Below, piece after piece: positions 1 through 7,833 of a DNA stretch of 64,000 nt; within the stretch, counting starts at the first letter, position 1; each line of letters begins with the position of its first letter. The DNA is taken from positions 186,001 through 250,000 of the forward strand of contig NZ_VSST01000042.1 of NCBI RefSeq assembly GCF_019402665.1, read 5' to 3'. Origin of the DNA: Bradyrhizobium canariense (lineage in GTDB: Bacteria > Pseudomonadota > Alphaproteobacteria > Rhizobiales > Xanthobacteraceae). Position numbers and translations under genes: made by a program. The notes under the pieces were generated by a model, which worked only from the letters and a program-made list of their open reading frames with translations, searched no databases and was not told the origin of the DNA.

Positions 1-792
1 TTCCGCGAGCGCCAGTTGACGCAGCTCACGGACCTTGGGAAGGAAGTCCTTCCGATGCTGGAGCACACATTGACCTCGGCAGCGGCGGTGCGTCGCAGAG
101 CCCGGGAGTTCCAACGCAAGGAGGTTGCGCCACTGAAGATCGGCCTCGCCCCCTCCATCTCGGTGTCGCTCGTCCTCGATCCGATCGCGGAAACCGAAAA
201 GTTCGTCCCTGGACTTCAAGTCGAGCTGCGCGAGGGCGCAGCGGAGAAACTCGTGGACCTCTTGCTTGAGGGGGAGATCAACGCCGCAATAGTCGGGGAC
301 GTGCAGGACATGCCCGCTCGTATCGACGGCTGGTCGATGTTCGAGGAGCGCTACGTCGCGGTTCTCGCGCCGACACACCGGCTCGCAAACCGTCCCTCGA
401 TCGGCATTGAAGACCTCCGCGAGACCGTCTTGCTGGAGCGCGCCGGATGCGACGTCGCCCTGAAGATCCAACGGTCGTATTTCCCCGAGGAGCCGCCCCA
501 CCTCGGGCACTGCAGTGGTCACGACTTGCACCTGCAGCACATGGCCGCGGCTGGCTTGGGCGTGATACTCGCGCCCGAGCACATGCCGCGCCTTCCAACG
601 CTCAAGAGCATCCCGCTCGAAGGCGACCCGATTTCGCGGGAGGTGCGGCTGCTGGTCGTGCAGGGGCGCCGCTACTCGCCGGCGCTGGACGCTTTCGTCA
701 AGGTCGTGCGGCTTCGCGACTGGTCGGTCGAAGTTCCCTACCGGGGCATGCCGCCCGCAACGCTGCCGGAGGTGGCCAGCGCGCCCGCATGA
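1..792 (+). CDS. LysR-family transcriptional regulator, 5' end outside window
   Basis: This is the effector-binding part of a LysR-type DNA-binding regulator. The reading frame is open from the first base, so the helix-turn-helix region lies outside the window; the TTG at 16 is not a real start. It aligns along its whole length with the complete LysR protein at 9371-10402: both have an RERxLTQLT stretch, a GEINAA(I/L)VGD stretch, ER(A/I)GCDVA and LAPEH. The shared Cys in GCDVA lies in the effector domain and could be redox-sensing, but that is inference. A decayed peroxiredoxin gene follows on the same strand, whereas the other LysR copy has a peroxiredoxin-like gene in the convergent position, so the two loci look like related regulator-peroxiredoxin modules. 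Confidence 0.9.
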   Translation, partial: FRERQLTQLTDLGKEVLPMLEHTLTSAAAVRRRAREFQRKEVAPLKIGLAPSISVSLVLDPIAETEKFVPGLQVELREGAAEKLVDLLLEGEINAAIVGDVQDMPARIDGWSMFEERYVAVLAPTHRLANRPSIGIEDLRETVLLERAGCDVALKIQRSYFPEEPPHLGHCSGHDLHLQHMAAAGLGVILAPEHMPRLPTLKSIPLEGDPISREVRLLVVQGRRYSPALDAFVKVVRLRDWSVEVPYRGMPPATLPEVASAPA

Positions 793-867
793 CCGCGACA
801 CGCGCGCCGGCGACCAACCGCTTCCAGCGGATCGACCTGCAGCCTGACGCCCTCACCGAGGCCCAAC

Positions 868-1190
868 CAGACCGACAAGACACTCGCCCAGATCCGCAGC
901 CAGCTGCTAATGACGTTCACCGCCGCGGACTGGCAGTCATACAGCCGATCGTGGGCCGGCTGCGCGAGACGGACGTGCATCGCACGCGTTAAAGATCGGA
1001 AACACGCGCCAGACTTCCTCCTGCTGGACGCCGACGGCCGTCTCCACCCCCGAGCAGCTGCGCCGCAACGACTCCTCGTCCTGAGTTTCCCGAGGCGGCT
1101 GCTCTGCCGACCCCGGAATGAAGGTGCTGAAGGGTTGGTGGGGCAGCTCAAGGGAACTCCGGATCGCGGCCAACCCTGCGGCCGGACGCT
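868..1190 (+). pseudogene. Decayed AhpC/TSA peroxiredoxin
   Basis: Recognisable pieces of a thioredoxin-fold peroxiredoxin appear in order but in changing frames. There is a KTLAQIRSQLL-like start, then GRLRETDV in another frame, then APDFLLLDADGRL near 1005-1040, then TPEQLRRN after a further shift, then LVLSF and a GLVGQLK-like helix. At least three frame changes are needed, and the expected WCPxC active-site motif is degraded to a form without the cysteine pair. It lies directly downstream of the LysR gene on the same strand. The rest of 793-1318 holds nothing else I can support. Confidence 0.65.
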
Positions 1191-1318
1191 TGCGTCACTG
1201 TGGCGTGCCCGGCGAAGTCGCAGCGCTATGCAATCCATTCCCGATCGTTATTTCGCGGAGGCCGCGGGGTGCGATAGCGTCTGAGTCATCGCGACCACGG
1301 CATGGAGAGGAACAGAGA

Positions 1319-1600
1319 ATGACGACGGCAACCTGGAATGGCGTGACGATCGCGGAGTCGGACAAGACGGTCGTCGTCGAGGGAAACCACTACTTCCCGC
1401 CCGGGAGCGTCCGCACGGAATTCCTACGAGCGAGTTCGACGACGAGCCGCTGCCCGTGGAAGGGTACGGCAAGGTACTACTCGTTGGTGGTAGACGGAAA
1501 GACCAACGAGGAAGCCGCGTGGTACTACCCGGAGCCGTCGACGGCGGCCGCGAACATCAAGGACTACGTGGCTTTCTGGAACGGCGTTGACGTCAGGTAG
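1319..1600 (+). CDS. DUF427 domain protein
   Basis: A 93-residue protein matching the DUF427 family along its length. Visible family features are ATWNGVTIAESD at the N-terminus, VEGNHYFPP, CPWKGTARYY in the middle, and EAAWYYPEP towards the end. The family is widespread in soil bacteria and actinobacteria and its biochemical role is unknown. The ATG at 1319 has a purine-rich GAGAGG upstream, and upstream in-frame ATGs would add sequence with no family similarity. The DUF1003 gene follows after about 20 bp and may be co-transcribed. Confidence 0.85.
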   Translation: MTTATWNGVTIAESDKTVVVEGNHYFPPGSVRTEFLRASSTTSRCPWKGTARYYSLVVDGKTNEEAAWYYPEPSTAAANIKDYVAFWNGVDVR

Positions 1601-1620
1601 CACGAGCGAAAGGCCGAGAG

Positions 1621-2220
1621 ATGAGCAACGTGGTAGTCGCGCGCTGCGTCGCGGGTACTAGCTGCGTGGAAGAAAAGGCGGAAGACCCCCGAGGCATGGA
1701 GCCGGCTGAGCACGACCTGCTCGTCGGCCTCAGACTAGCGCGCCGCTCACGTCGGCTTCAGGAGATGGATGAGCCACCGGCGCTTGCGCGCCCGACGCCG
1801 GGGCAACGGATAGCGGATGCGGTCGCCGCCGTCATGGGATCGTGGAACTTCATCATCGTCCAGAGCGCGATCCTGTTCGTCTGGATAACCGCCAACCTGG
1901 TGGGTGCGATCAGGGGCTGGGACCCCTACCCGTTCATTCTTCTCAATCTCGCGCTTTCGTTCCAGGCGGCCTACGCCGCGCCAATTATCATGATGAGCCA
2001 GAATCGGCAGCAGGACATCGATCGCAGGGCCGCGGAGAACGACTACCGAATCAACGTGAAGGCGGAGCTCGAGATAGAGTTGCTGCATGAGAAGATCGAC
2101 CAACTGCGCGAGCGCGAAGTCCTCAAGCTAACGGAGGCCGTCAGGATGATGACCGAGCTGCTGGAGCACTCGGCGTCGGGTGCACGCGAGTCCGATGCGG
2201 AAGGCGGACGGCCATCATAA
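1621..2220 (+). CDS. DUF1003 family membrane protein
   Basis: A 199-residue integral membrane protein of the DUF1003 family. After a ~75-residue polar N-terminus come two membrane segments (about residues 77-97 and 104-125, with the WNFIIVQ and FILLNLALSFQAAYAAP signatures), then the typical MMSQNRQQDIDRRAAENDY stretch and a charged, probably coiled-coil C-terminal tail. The family's function is not established. The 3' third of this gene plus about 70 bp of downstream DNA is repeated at 3204-3506, where the copy carries a stop codon. This copy appears intact. Confidence 0.85.
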   Translation: MSNVVVARCVAGTSCVEEKAEDPRGMEPAEHDLLVGLRLARRSRRLQEMDEPPALARPTPGQRIADAVAAVMGSWNFIIVQSAILFVWITANLVGAIRGWDPYPFILLNLALSFQAAYAAPIIMMSQNRQQDIDRRAAENDYRINVKAELEIELLHEKIDQLREREVLKLTEAVRMMTELLEHSASGARESDAEGGRPS

Positions 2221-2292
2221 CACACGGCTATCGACTTCATGGCCTGACGTCATTTCTCATTCGACGCGCGAAAGTCCATGCTTCGCGGTACG
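1991..2292 (+). repeat. Direct repeat, copy 1 (DUF1003 3' end)
   Basis: About 300 bp covering the end of the DUF1003 gene and the spacer after it recurs at 3204-3506 at a constant offset of 1213 bp, with substitutions but almost no gaps. The duplication brackets the cupin gene. Confidence 0.85.
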
Positions 2293-2360
2293 TCGTGAGC
2301 GGCAATCTCTCGCCGCCACTGCGAAGTCGAACAAGGGTTCAACAATCAGGAGACTACAAA

Positions 2361-2774
2361 ATGTCAGTCCAGCAGCCGGTTCTCACGCCGCCCCATGGCG
2401 GCGAGACGGTGACCTCGAGCGGTGGCTCGAGCGTCGAGATGAAGGTGGAGAGCAGCCAGTCCGGAGGCGAATATAGCACTGTCATGTGGACGCTGCGGGC
2501 CGGAGAGGAGCCGCCGCTGCACACCCACTCCCGCGAGGACGAGCTCCTCTACGTGGTGCAGGGGAAACTAATCGCGCAGGTCGGCGATGCACGTGTCGAG
2601 GTGGGTCCGGGCGCCTACGCGGCTCTTCCCCGCGGTGTGCCGCATACGATCGAGGTGGTCGGCGACCAGGCCACCCTGCTGCTCAGCTTCGTGCCGGGTG
2701 GCCTGGAGCGCTTCCTGGTCCCACGGAAAGGCGAGCAGCCCGATCCGGCCGCTTTCGGCCTGACGTTCCCCTAG
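2361..2774 (+). CDS. Cupin-domain protein
   Basis: A 137-residue single-domain cupin. The first cupin motif is visible as PPLHTHSREDELLYVVQG, giving two His and a Glu as metal ligands, and the second motif as GAYAALPRGVPHTIEV with the final His. Proteins of this size and shape are usually small mononuclear metal enzymes or sensors, and the substrate cannot be predicted. The ATG at 2361 is preceded by CAGGAG at 8-9 bp, which fits better than the upstream GTG. The gene sits between the two copies of a 300-bp direct repeat, so it may have been moved or amplified with that repeat. Confidence 0.85.
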   Translation: MSVQQPVLTPPHGGETVTSSGGSSVEMKVESSQSGGEYSTVMWTLRAGEEPPLHTHSREDELLYVVQGKLIAQVGDARVEVGPGAYAALPRGVPHTIEVVGDQATLLLSFVPGGLERFLVPRKGEQPDPAAFGLTFP

Positions 2775-3203
2775 GCGGGGACGCGGCGCGCGGCGTTCGT
2801 GACCGCGCGCCGGCCGTTCGCGGCCGCGCCAGATGATTAATTCCACACGCCCGCGAGCTACGCGTAACGGCCTCCCAGCTTGGGACCAACCGCGCTTCGC
2901 TGCGGCAGTGGTGAGCTGCGCCAACGTGCTTCGTCGTCCGCAAGAATTAGAGCCCACGCGGGGGCCTAGAAGATCGGCCGGCGCTCGGTACCTTGCTCAA
3001 TCGCCGCAAGGTCGCGAGGTACCACCATCACGACCACGCGCATGCACGATCATGCTGCCATCGTCGCAGAAGCTGTGCTCGAAGGCTTCTACGTGCTGCG
3101 CTCCAGTGTGCCAGCCGCCCGTTGCTGCCCGTAGGCATGAGGTAGCTCTTACAGCTTCTGGGTATAACACGCTAAGCCGAGAAGCCCCCTCCCGCATTCA
3201 TTT
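2775..3203. other. Gap without recognisable gene
   Basis: I see no credible coding sequence, RNA gene or repeat between the cupin stop and the second copy of the direct repeat. The open frames here have no family features. Confidence 0.5.
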
Positions 3204-3506
3204 TGATAAGCCAAAACTGGCGGCAGGACATCGATCAAAAGGCCGCGGAGAACGACTATCGGGTCAATGTGAAGGCGGAGCGCGGGATAGAGTGGCTGCA
3301 CGAGAAGATCGACCGACTGCGTTAGCGCGAAGTCCTGAAGCTAACGGAGGCCATCAGGATGATAGCCGAGCTGCTGCAGCGCTCGGCTTCGGATGCACGC
3401 GCCCCCCATGCGGAAGGCGGACGGCCGCCATAACGAGCGGCTATTGAATCCATGGCGTGACGTCATTTCCCATTCGCCTCGCGAAATTCAATGCTTTGAC
3501 GGTACC
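3204..3506 (+). pseudogene. Truncated second copy of DUF1003 tail (direct repeat, copy 2)
   Basis: This is the second copy of the 1991-2292 repeat. It retains the RQDID-KAAENDYRVNVKAE stretch and ends with the same AEGGRP residues, but lacks the membrane segments. An in-frame TAG at 3323-3325 replaces the CGCGAG of copy 1. The similarity continues past the stop codon into the spacer, so this is a DNA-level duplication followed by decay, not an independent gene. Confidence 0.8.
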
Positions 3507-3585
3507 GTGCTCATCCGGCGCACAACAGCTTAGCGCCCGCTTTTGTACGGGAAGTCGCGCCCTTCACCCACGGAGGAAAACCGCC

Positions 3586-4191
3586 ATGGTCACTCGCGGT
3601 TTCACAGGCCGCCAATCCGGATCGGAACTATCGGACCGGATCCCCCCGGGACAGCACCTCGTCGACAATTTCCCGGTGCTTACGGCCGGACCCACGCCAC
3701 GGATCGATCCCGCGGACTGGACTTTCACGCTGAGGGTCGGACCTCGTCCGGTCAAAGCGTGGAGCTGGTCTGAGTTCAACGCGCTCCCACGAACCAGGAT
3801 GACACGAGATATCCACTGCGTGACCTCCTGGTCGAAGCTCAACACCGCCTGGGAAGGCGTAGCCGTCGACGACATCCTTGCCGACGCTGGCCTTACTGCA
3901 CCCACTCCTTTTGCGCTCGCGCATTGCTACGACGGATACTCCACCAACGTGCCGCTCGCCGACCTCGCAACGGGGAAGGCGATGGTCGCGCTCAACTACG
4001 AAGGCCAACCTCTGCCGCGCGAGCACGGGGGGCCGGGCCGACTACTCGTGCCGCATCTCTACTTCTGGAAGTCGGCGAAGTGGGTGAACGGTCTTCAGTT
4101 CACGGAGCGCAACGAGCCCGGATTCTGGGAGCTGCGCGGGTACCACATATACGGCGATCCGTGGAATGAGCAGCGATATACGAATGACTGA
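3586..4191 (+). CDS. Sulfite-oxidase-type molybdopterin-binding protein
   Basis: A 201-residue oxidoreductase domain of the sulfite oxidase / YedY (MsrP) molybdenum-cofactor fold. The region around IHCVTSW contains Cys78, the position of the Mo-coordinating cysteine in this family. AHCYDGYSTNVPL, PREHGGPGRLLVPHLYFWKSAKW and the LQF/WE(L)RGYH end are also typical. There is no signal peptide or twin-arginine motif, so it is probably cytoplasmic, unlike MsrP. The start at 3586 has GGAGG nine to ten bases upstream. The next gene, an FAD/NAD reductase, overlaps it by 8-26 bp, so the pair probably forms a two-component oxidoreductase. The substrate is unknown. Confidence 0.88.
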   Translation: MVTRGFTGRQSGSELSDRIPPGQHLVDNFPVLTAGPTPRIDPADWTFTLRVGPRPVKAWSWSEFNALPRTRMTRDIHCVTSWSKLNTAWEGVAVDDILADAGLTAPTPFALAHCYDGYSTNVPLADLATGKAMVALNYEGQPLPREHGGPGRLLVPHLYFWKSAKWVNGLQFTERNEPGFWELRGYHIYGDPWNEQRYTND

Positions 4192-4930
4192 AGCGATTGC
4201 TGCAACTGCGCGGTGGCAGAGCTGTGCGATCGTCGAGATCGCGACGAGAACGCCCTCTATCAAGAGCTTCTTTCTCAGCCTCTCCGAAACGTTCAAGCAT
4301 GCGGCCGGACAGCACGTTGACGTGCGGCTGACCGCGCCCAACGGCTACAATGCCATGCGCAGCTACTCGATCGCCTCGGCCCCGAGCGATTCCAGGGTGA
4401 TTGAGCTGGCAATCGAGCGGCTGCCGGACGGCGAGGTCTCCCCGTTTTTCCACGACTTCGCTCAAGTCGGCGACACCATCGAGCTTCGCGGGCCGCTTGG
4501 CGGACACTTTCTTTGGCCGGGGTCTTCCAGTAAACCAGTGCTCTTGATCGCCGCCGGCTCCGGCGTCGTGCCGCTCATGGCCATGATCCGGCATCGGAAG
4601 GCCAGCGGCGACCCGGTGCCTGTCGCGCTGTCGCTCTCCTCCAGGACCTGGCGTGACGTGCTGTTCAGGGACGAGCTCCTCGAGCTCGAGATGTCGCTTC
4701 CCGATTTCGCACTCGCCGTGGCGCTGACACGCGAGCCTGCGACGCGCCGCACCGACTTCAGCAGGCGGATCGACGCCAGGATGGTCGCGGACGTCGCGGC
4801 GAGGCTGCCTGGGTCCCCCGGCTGCGCCCTCGTGTGCGGGTCCAACGCCTTCGTCGATATCGCGGTGGACGCCGTGCTCTCCCTGGGACTGGAAGCCGGA
4901 GCGATCAAGACCGAACGCTATGGCGCTTGA
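4166..4930 (+). CDS. FAD/NAD(P)-binding ferredoxin-reductase-type protein
   Basis: A 254-residue member of the ferredoxin-NADP reductase superfamily. The FAD-binding RSYS motif is at residues 65-68 with SIASAP following, the pyridine-nucleotide loop GSGVVPL is at 131-137, and CGS at 224-226 closes the NAD domain. There is no iron-sulfur or flavodoxin domain. Translation may instead start at ATG 4184, which overlaps the upstream stop codon (ATGACTGA); both starts imply translational coupling with the molybdenum-cofactor gene. The most economical reading is that it passes electrons between NAD(P)H and the molybdenum protein. Confidence 0.88.
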   Translation: MSSDIRMTEAIAATARWQSCAIVEIATRTPSIKSFFLSLSETFKHAAGQHVDVRLTAPNGYNAMRSYSIASAPSDSRVIELAIERLPDGEVSPFFHDFAQVGDTIELRGPLGGHFLWPGSSSKPVLLIAAGSGVVPLMAMIRHRKASGDPVPVALSLSSRTWRDVLFRDELLELEMSLPDFALAVALTREPATRRTDFSRRIDARMVADVAARLPGSPGCALVCGSNAFVDIAVDAVLSLGLEAGAIKTERYGA

Positions 4931-4990
4931 GAGATGATCCATTTCGTTTCGCGAGAGACGTGTCGGTGAAGTAAGCAGGAAACCACGTGG

Positions 4991-5062
4991 ATGCTGTCCA
5001 GAACGATCGAACTCGACGGCCTGAAGGTCGTCTGCCGTGAAAGCGGCGCGCCTGGCCCCGAC
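4991..5062 (+). pseudogene. N-terminal scrap of an alpha/beta hydrolase
   Basis: An ATG at 4991 opens a short frame reading TIELDGLKVVCRESGAPGP, which resembles the first strand of many alpha/beta hydrolases. The expected oxyanion HG and the catalytic triad never follow, and the next gene begins at 5119. I read it as a remnant, but the similarity is short. Confidence 0.4.
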
Positions 5063-5118
5063 ACTTCGACATCGAGATCGACTGCGTCGCAGCAGCACTC
5101 TAAAAGCGGGATTCGAAC

Positions 5119-5805
5119 ATGTTTTCAGTGATTTTTGAGGTTCTCCCCAATGAGGAGAACCGGGATGACTACCTCGATAACGCCAAGATCCTGCGCTCCG
5201 AGCTGGAGCTGGAAGAGGGCTTCATTGACAACATCCGCTACAAGAGCTTGACCCGCGAAGGCTGGATCCTTTCGCTTTCGAACTGGCGGGATGAGAAGTC
5301 ACTTGTCCGCTGGCGCACCCGCGCGCGCCACCACGAGGTCCAGCAGAAGGGCCGCGACGAACTGCTCGCTGACTACCACCTGCGCGTCGGCCAGATTACC
5401 GCTGACAATCAAGTGCCGCCGGGGTACGCCCTCACGGAGCAGAGGCTCGACGAAACCGAAGTCGGGGAAGGAACAACGGTCACACTGATCAACGCGACGC
5501 GCCCCGCGCAGTGGAAGCAGACCAACAATCCGTACGATTGCGCCGAGTGGCTGGGCCTGAATCCGTGGGCCGCCGACTGCACGTCCTGGGACATCTTCGA
5601 CGCCATACTTACGCCCGGCGAGCTGATTCTCCTCATATCCTGGAAGGACGCCGCTGCAGCGCGGGCATACGAGGACGCTTCCGGGCCGAATGACAAGGCA
5701 AGGGTCCGGAGAGTGCGCATCGTGCGCGACTACGGGAAATACGACCGTCGCGAAGCACCTCAGTACTACGCAGATGCCAAGGGGGGCGAGACCCTTCACG
5801 CCTGA
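5119..5805 (+). CDS. Antibiotic-biosynthesis monooxygenase-type (ABM) fold protein
   Basis: A 228-residue protein with the features of a dimeric alpha-beta-barrel (ABM-like) domain. The N-terminal half has FSVIFEVLPNEENRDDYLD, then EEGFIDNIRYKSL, then LSNWRDEKSLVRWR and HHEVQQKGR, the usual order of strands and helices. The C-terminal half (about 130-215) looks like a second, divergent copy of the fold ending in LILLISWKDAAAARAYE. Such proteins include cofactor-free oxygenases and quinol or heme-degrading enzymes, and the substrate cannot be given. It is preceded by a hydrolase scrap and followed by a transporter scrap, so it may be the survivor of a small catabolic cluster. Confidence 0.8.
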   Translation: MFSVIFEVLPNEENRDDYLDNAKILRSELELEEGFIDNIRYKSLTREGWILSLSNWRDEKSLVRWRTRARHHEVQQKGRDELLADYHLRVGQITADNQVPPGYALTEQRLDETEVGEGTTVTLINATRPAQWKQTNNPYDCAEWLGLNPWAADCTSWDIFDAILTPGELILLISWKDAAAARAYEDASGPNDKARVRRVRIVRDYGKYDRREAPQYYADAKGGETLHA

Positions 5806-5924
5806 GGCGGCTCCATCAGGAGGGCCGACCTGCTGCGTGCGTTCACCCAGGCGCGAGCCGTGGAGCATCAAAGGTCGCCTCTCGCGAAGCGACAGCGAGG
5901 AAAAGAGCAGGAAGACCCGCCGAA

Positions 5925-6136
5925 ATGATGAGCGCAGTGGACGAGCGAGGCGCCCAGGCATCGAGGAAATTCCAAGTTCTGTCAGCGGCGTCGCTCCTCT
6001 CGTCTCCGATCGTGTTCGCCTCGAACATAGTAATGGTCTCGCTGCCCTAGATTGGGCGGCCGGTCGAAAGCTCCTTCGCTGTCCTTCAGTGGGTGATCAG
6101 CGCTTACGTGCTTATCCTCATCAGCGAGCGCGAGAC
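5925..6136 (+). pseudogene. N-terminal remnant of a drug-efflux MFS transporter
   Basis: From ATG 5925 the frame resembles the first membrane segment of 14-helix MFS exporters (VLSAASLLSSPIVFASNIVMVSLP), then meets a TAG, then continues in the same frame with IGRPV...SSFAVLQWVISAYVLIL, the expected start of helix 2. The rest of the transporter is missing. It resembles the start of the intact MFS protein at 38137. Nothing else is seen in 5806-6197. Confidence 0.65.
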
Positions 6137-6197
6137 CACCCCGAAGCTCGGAGGCTCCCGCAAAGAGAGCCCTGTCAGAATCTGAAAGGAAAGCGCG

Positions 6198-6695
6198 ATG
6201 ACGAATTCGAACGACGATGGAGCTCCCCGCCCACAGGCGGAGGTGGCCGGCGACGTTGACGGCGCTGGCACGCTTAACGGCCGTGCCGGCGCATCGGTGT
6301 TTTCGGTCGGCGGGCCCGACGGCAGGGGCGGCACGGCGGTGGGGGCGAACCCCTACGAGTTGTTAAGCGCTTCGCTCGCCGCGTGCACGGCGATGACGAT
6401 ACGGCTGCAGGCGCGAAGGCAGAAAATCCCGCTATCCCACGTCGAGGTAGCCGTGTCGTACCACCATGGTGGGGATGGCGGCCGCGACTCCTTCGAGCGC
6501 TCCATCAAGCTCGAAGGAACGCTTGGCGACGAGGCGCGCGCGCAACTGATGCAGGCTGCGAACATGTGTCCCGTCGGGCGGACGCTCGGCCTTAGCGCCA
6601 ACATCCGCACGAACGATAACGTCGGCATCGGGCCGGCGGCAAGCTATGACGACGACTTGAGCGATCTTCCGATTCCGTACATCGACCCTGATTAG
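6198..6695 (+). CDS. OsmC/Ohr-family peroxide-detoxifying protein
   Basis: A 165-residue OsmC-family protein. The two cysteines expected for thiol-dependent peroxidase activity are present: Cys63 in ACTAMTIRLQARR and Cys124 in MCPVGRTL. A typical NPYELLSASLAAC stretch precedes the first one. The family reduces organic hydroperoxides in the cytoplasm. GAAAGGAAAG lies upstream of the ATG at 6198. A DUF488 gene converges from the other strand, and the two stop codons overlap by a few bases (6692-6695). Confidence 0.9.
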   Translation: MTNSNDDGAPRPQAEVAGDVDGAGTLNGRAGASVFSVGGPDGRGGTAVGANPYELLSASLAACTAMTIRLQARRQKIPLSHVEVAVSYHHGGDGGRDSFERSIKLEGTLGDEARAQLMQAANMCPVGRTLGLSANIRTNDNVGIGPAASYDDDLSDLPIPYIDPD

Positions 6696-7054
6696 CGGGC
6701 CGCGAGATAGTCCGCGAGCACTACGGCGTTGTTGCGCTGGGTATCGTGCGCGCCGAGGAGCAGCGTAACTTTGCCCGTCGATACAAGATCTGTCAGGTGC
6801 TCGACGGCGGTATGATCGGCGCGGAGCTCCTCGAAGTATCGCTTGTGAAACTCGCGCCACCGGTTCGGGTCATGACCAAACCAAGTCCTGAGGCCGCCGC
6901 TCGGAGCGATATCCTTCAGCCACACGTCGACACTGGCATGCTCCTTCGTGAGCCCGCGCGGCCAGATGCGGTCGACGAGCACCCTCGTGCCGTCCGAGGC
7001 CTCGGGCGGCTCGTACACGCGTTTGACGCCAAGCCGCGGGGACCGTCGAGACAT
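6692..7054 (-). CDS. DUF488 family protein
   Basis: A 120-residue DUF488 protein. The family signature is clear: VKRVYEPP near the N-terminus, DGTRVLVDRIWPRGLTKE, then LKDIAPS, LRTWFGHDP and WREFHKRYFEEL, with a final VTLLLGAHDTQRNNAVVL. DUF488 proteins are common in stress-related clusters but have no agreed function. The start at 7054 (reverse strand) has GGAGGAGAGG nine or more bases upstream, whereas a longer frame to 7153 has no family similarity. It lies just downstream of the AhpD-like gene on the same strand, with about 43 bp between, so the two probably form one transcript. Confidence 0.9.
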   Translation of the reverse strand: MSRRSPRLGVKRVYEPPEASDGTRVLVDRIWPRGLTKEHASVDVWLKDIAPSGGLRTWFGHDPNRWREFHKRYFEELRADHTAVEHLTDLVSTGKVTLLLGAHDTQRNNAVVLADYLAAR

Positions 7055-7097
7055 TGGATTCTCCAGTCCTCTCCTCCTTAAAGGAGGGCACCTCGCG

Positions 7098-7643
7098 CTA
7101 GGCTGCCTTCGCGGGACTGACCTCGGGAAAATCGATCGGGGTCTGCACCGCATTGTTCATGAAGTTGGTCAACAGGAACTGGGCGGTCAGCGCGATCATC
7201 TCGACGATGTTGGCGTCTGTCCACCCCGCCTCCCTGACTGCCGCAAACTGGGCGTCGGAAACTTTGCCGCGTGTGTCGATGAGCGCTTTCGCGAAGGCGA
7301 CCGCAGCCTGGCGCTTGGGATCGCTCGAGCGGCCCTCCCTGTTCAGCTCGATTTCGTCCGCCGGGATTTTCGCCAGGTTACCCGCCATAAAGCTGTGCGC
7401 GGCCAGGCAGTAGTCGCACCCGTCCGCCTCGGACACCGCCAGCGCGATCCCGTCTCTCGTCTTGACGTCCAGCGTCTTCGCAAGCGATGCCATCAGGGTA
7501 GCCCAGCCGGAGAGCGCGTTCGGGCTGATCGACATGAGGCGGTGCAGGTTGGGCACGAAGCCCAGCATCTTGTCGACGTTGTCGAGGATCGGCTTGGAGC
7601 CTACGGGGGCGTCTTCGCGTTTCGGGATGGAAATACGGGGCAT
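7098..7643 (-). CDS. AhpD-like carboxymuconolactone-decarboxylase-family peroxidase
   Basis: A 181-residue protein of the AhpD/CMD superfamily. The redox centre is complete: Glu72, Cys76-x-x-Cys79 (CDYC) and His83, in the order known from AhpD-type alkylhydroperoxidases. The protein is cytoplasmic and all-helical by composition. It is clearly paralogous to the gene at 18263-18808, sharing KTLDVKTRDGIALAVSE and the same spacing. The start at 7643 is preceded by AAGGAGGG on the reverse strand. The DUF488 gene follows on the same strand. An AraC-family regulator gene, also on the reverse strand, ends about 190 bp upstream and is a candidate controller. Confidence 0.92.
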   Translation of the reverse strand: MPRISIPKREDAPVGSKPILDNVDKMLGFVPNLHRLMSISPNALSGWATLMASLAKTLDVKTRDGIALAVSEADGCDYCLAAHSFMAGNLAKIPADEIELNREGRSSDPKRQAAVAFAKALIDTRGKVSDAQFAAVREAGWTDANIVEMIALTAQFLLTNFMNNAVQTPIDFPEVSPAKAA

Positions 7644-7833
7644 TTGACCCTCCTTTAGACCGCAAACGATTATTCGGTTGGTGACGAAGCCACTGACGCC
7701 GACTGTCTCAGCTACCGGTGGCGGCTGGACTGCCTCAAAAGACTAGGACGCGTCGCGCCGCGGCAATCATGCTTCTTGATCATGCAATCGATAACAGCAG
7801 GTCATGGGCAGAGCACCCATCGCGCACTAAGCG

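Noticed and set aside
3457..3585. Longer N-terminus for the molybdenum-cofactor protein
   Set aside because: The added 43 residues overlap the decayed repeat copy and have no family similarity; the ATG at 3586 has a strong ribosome site.
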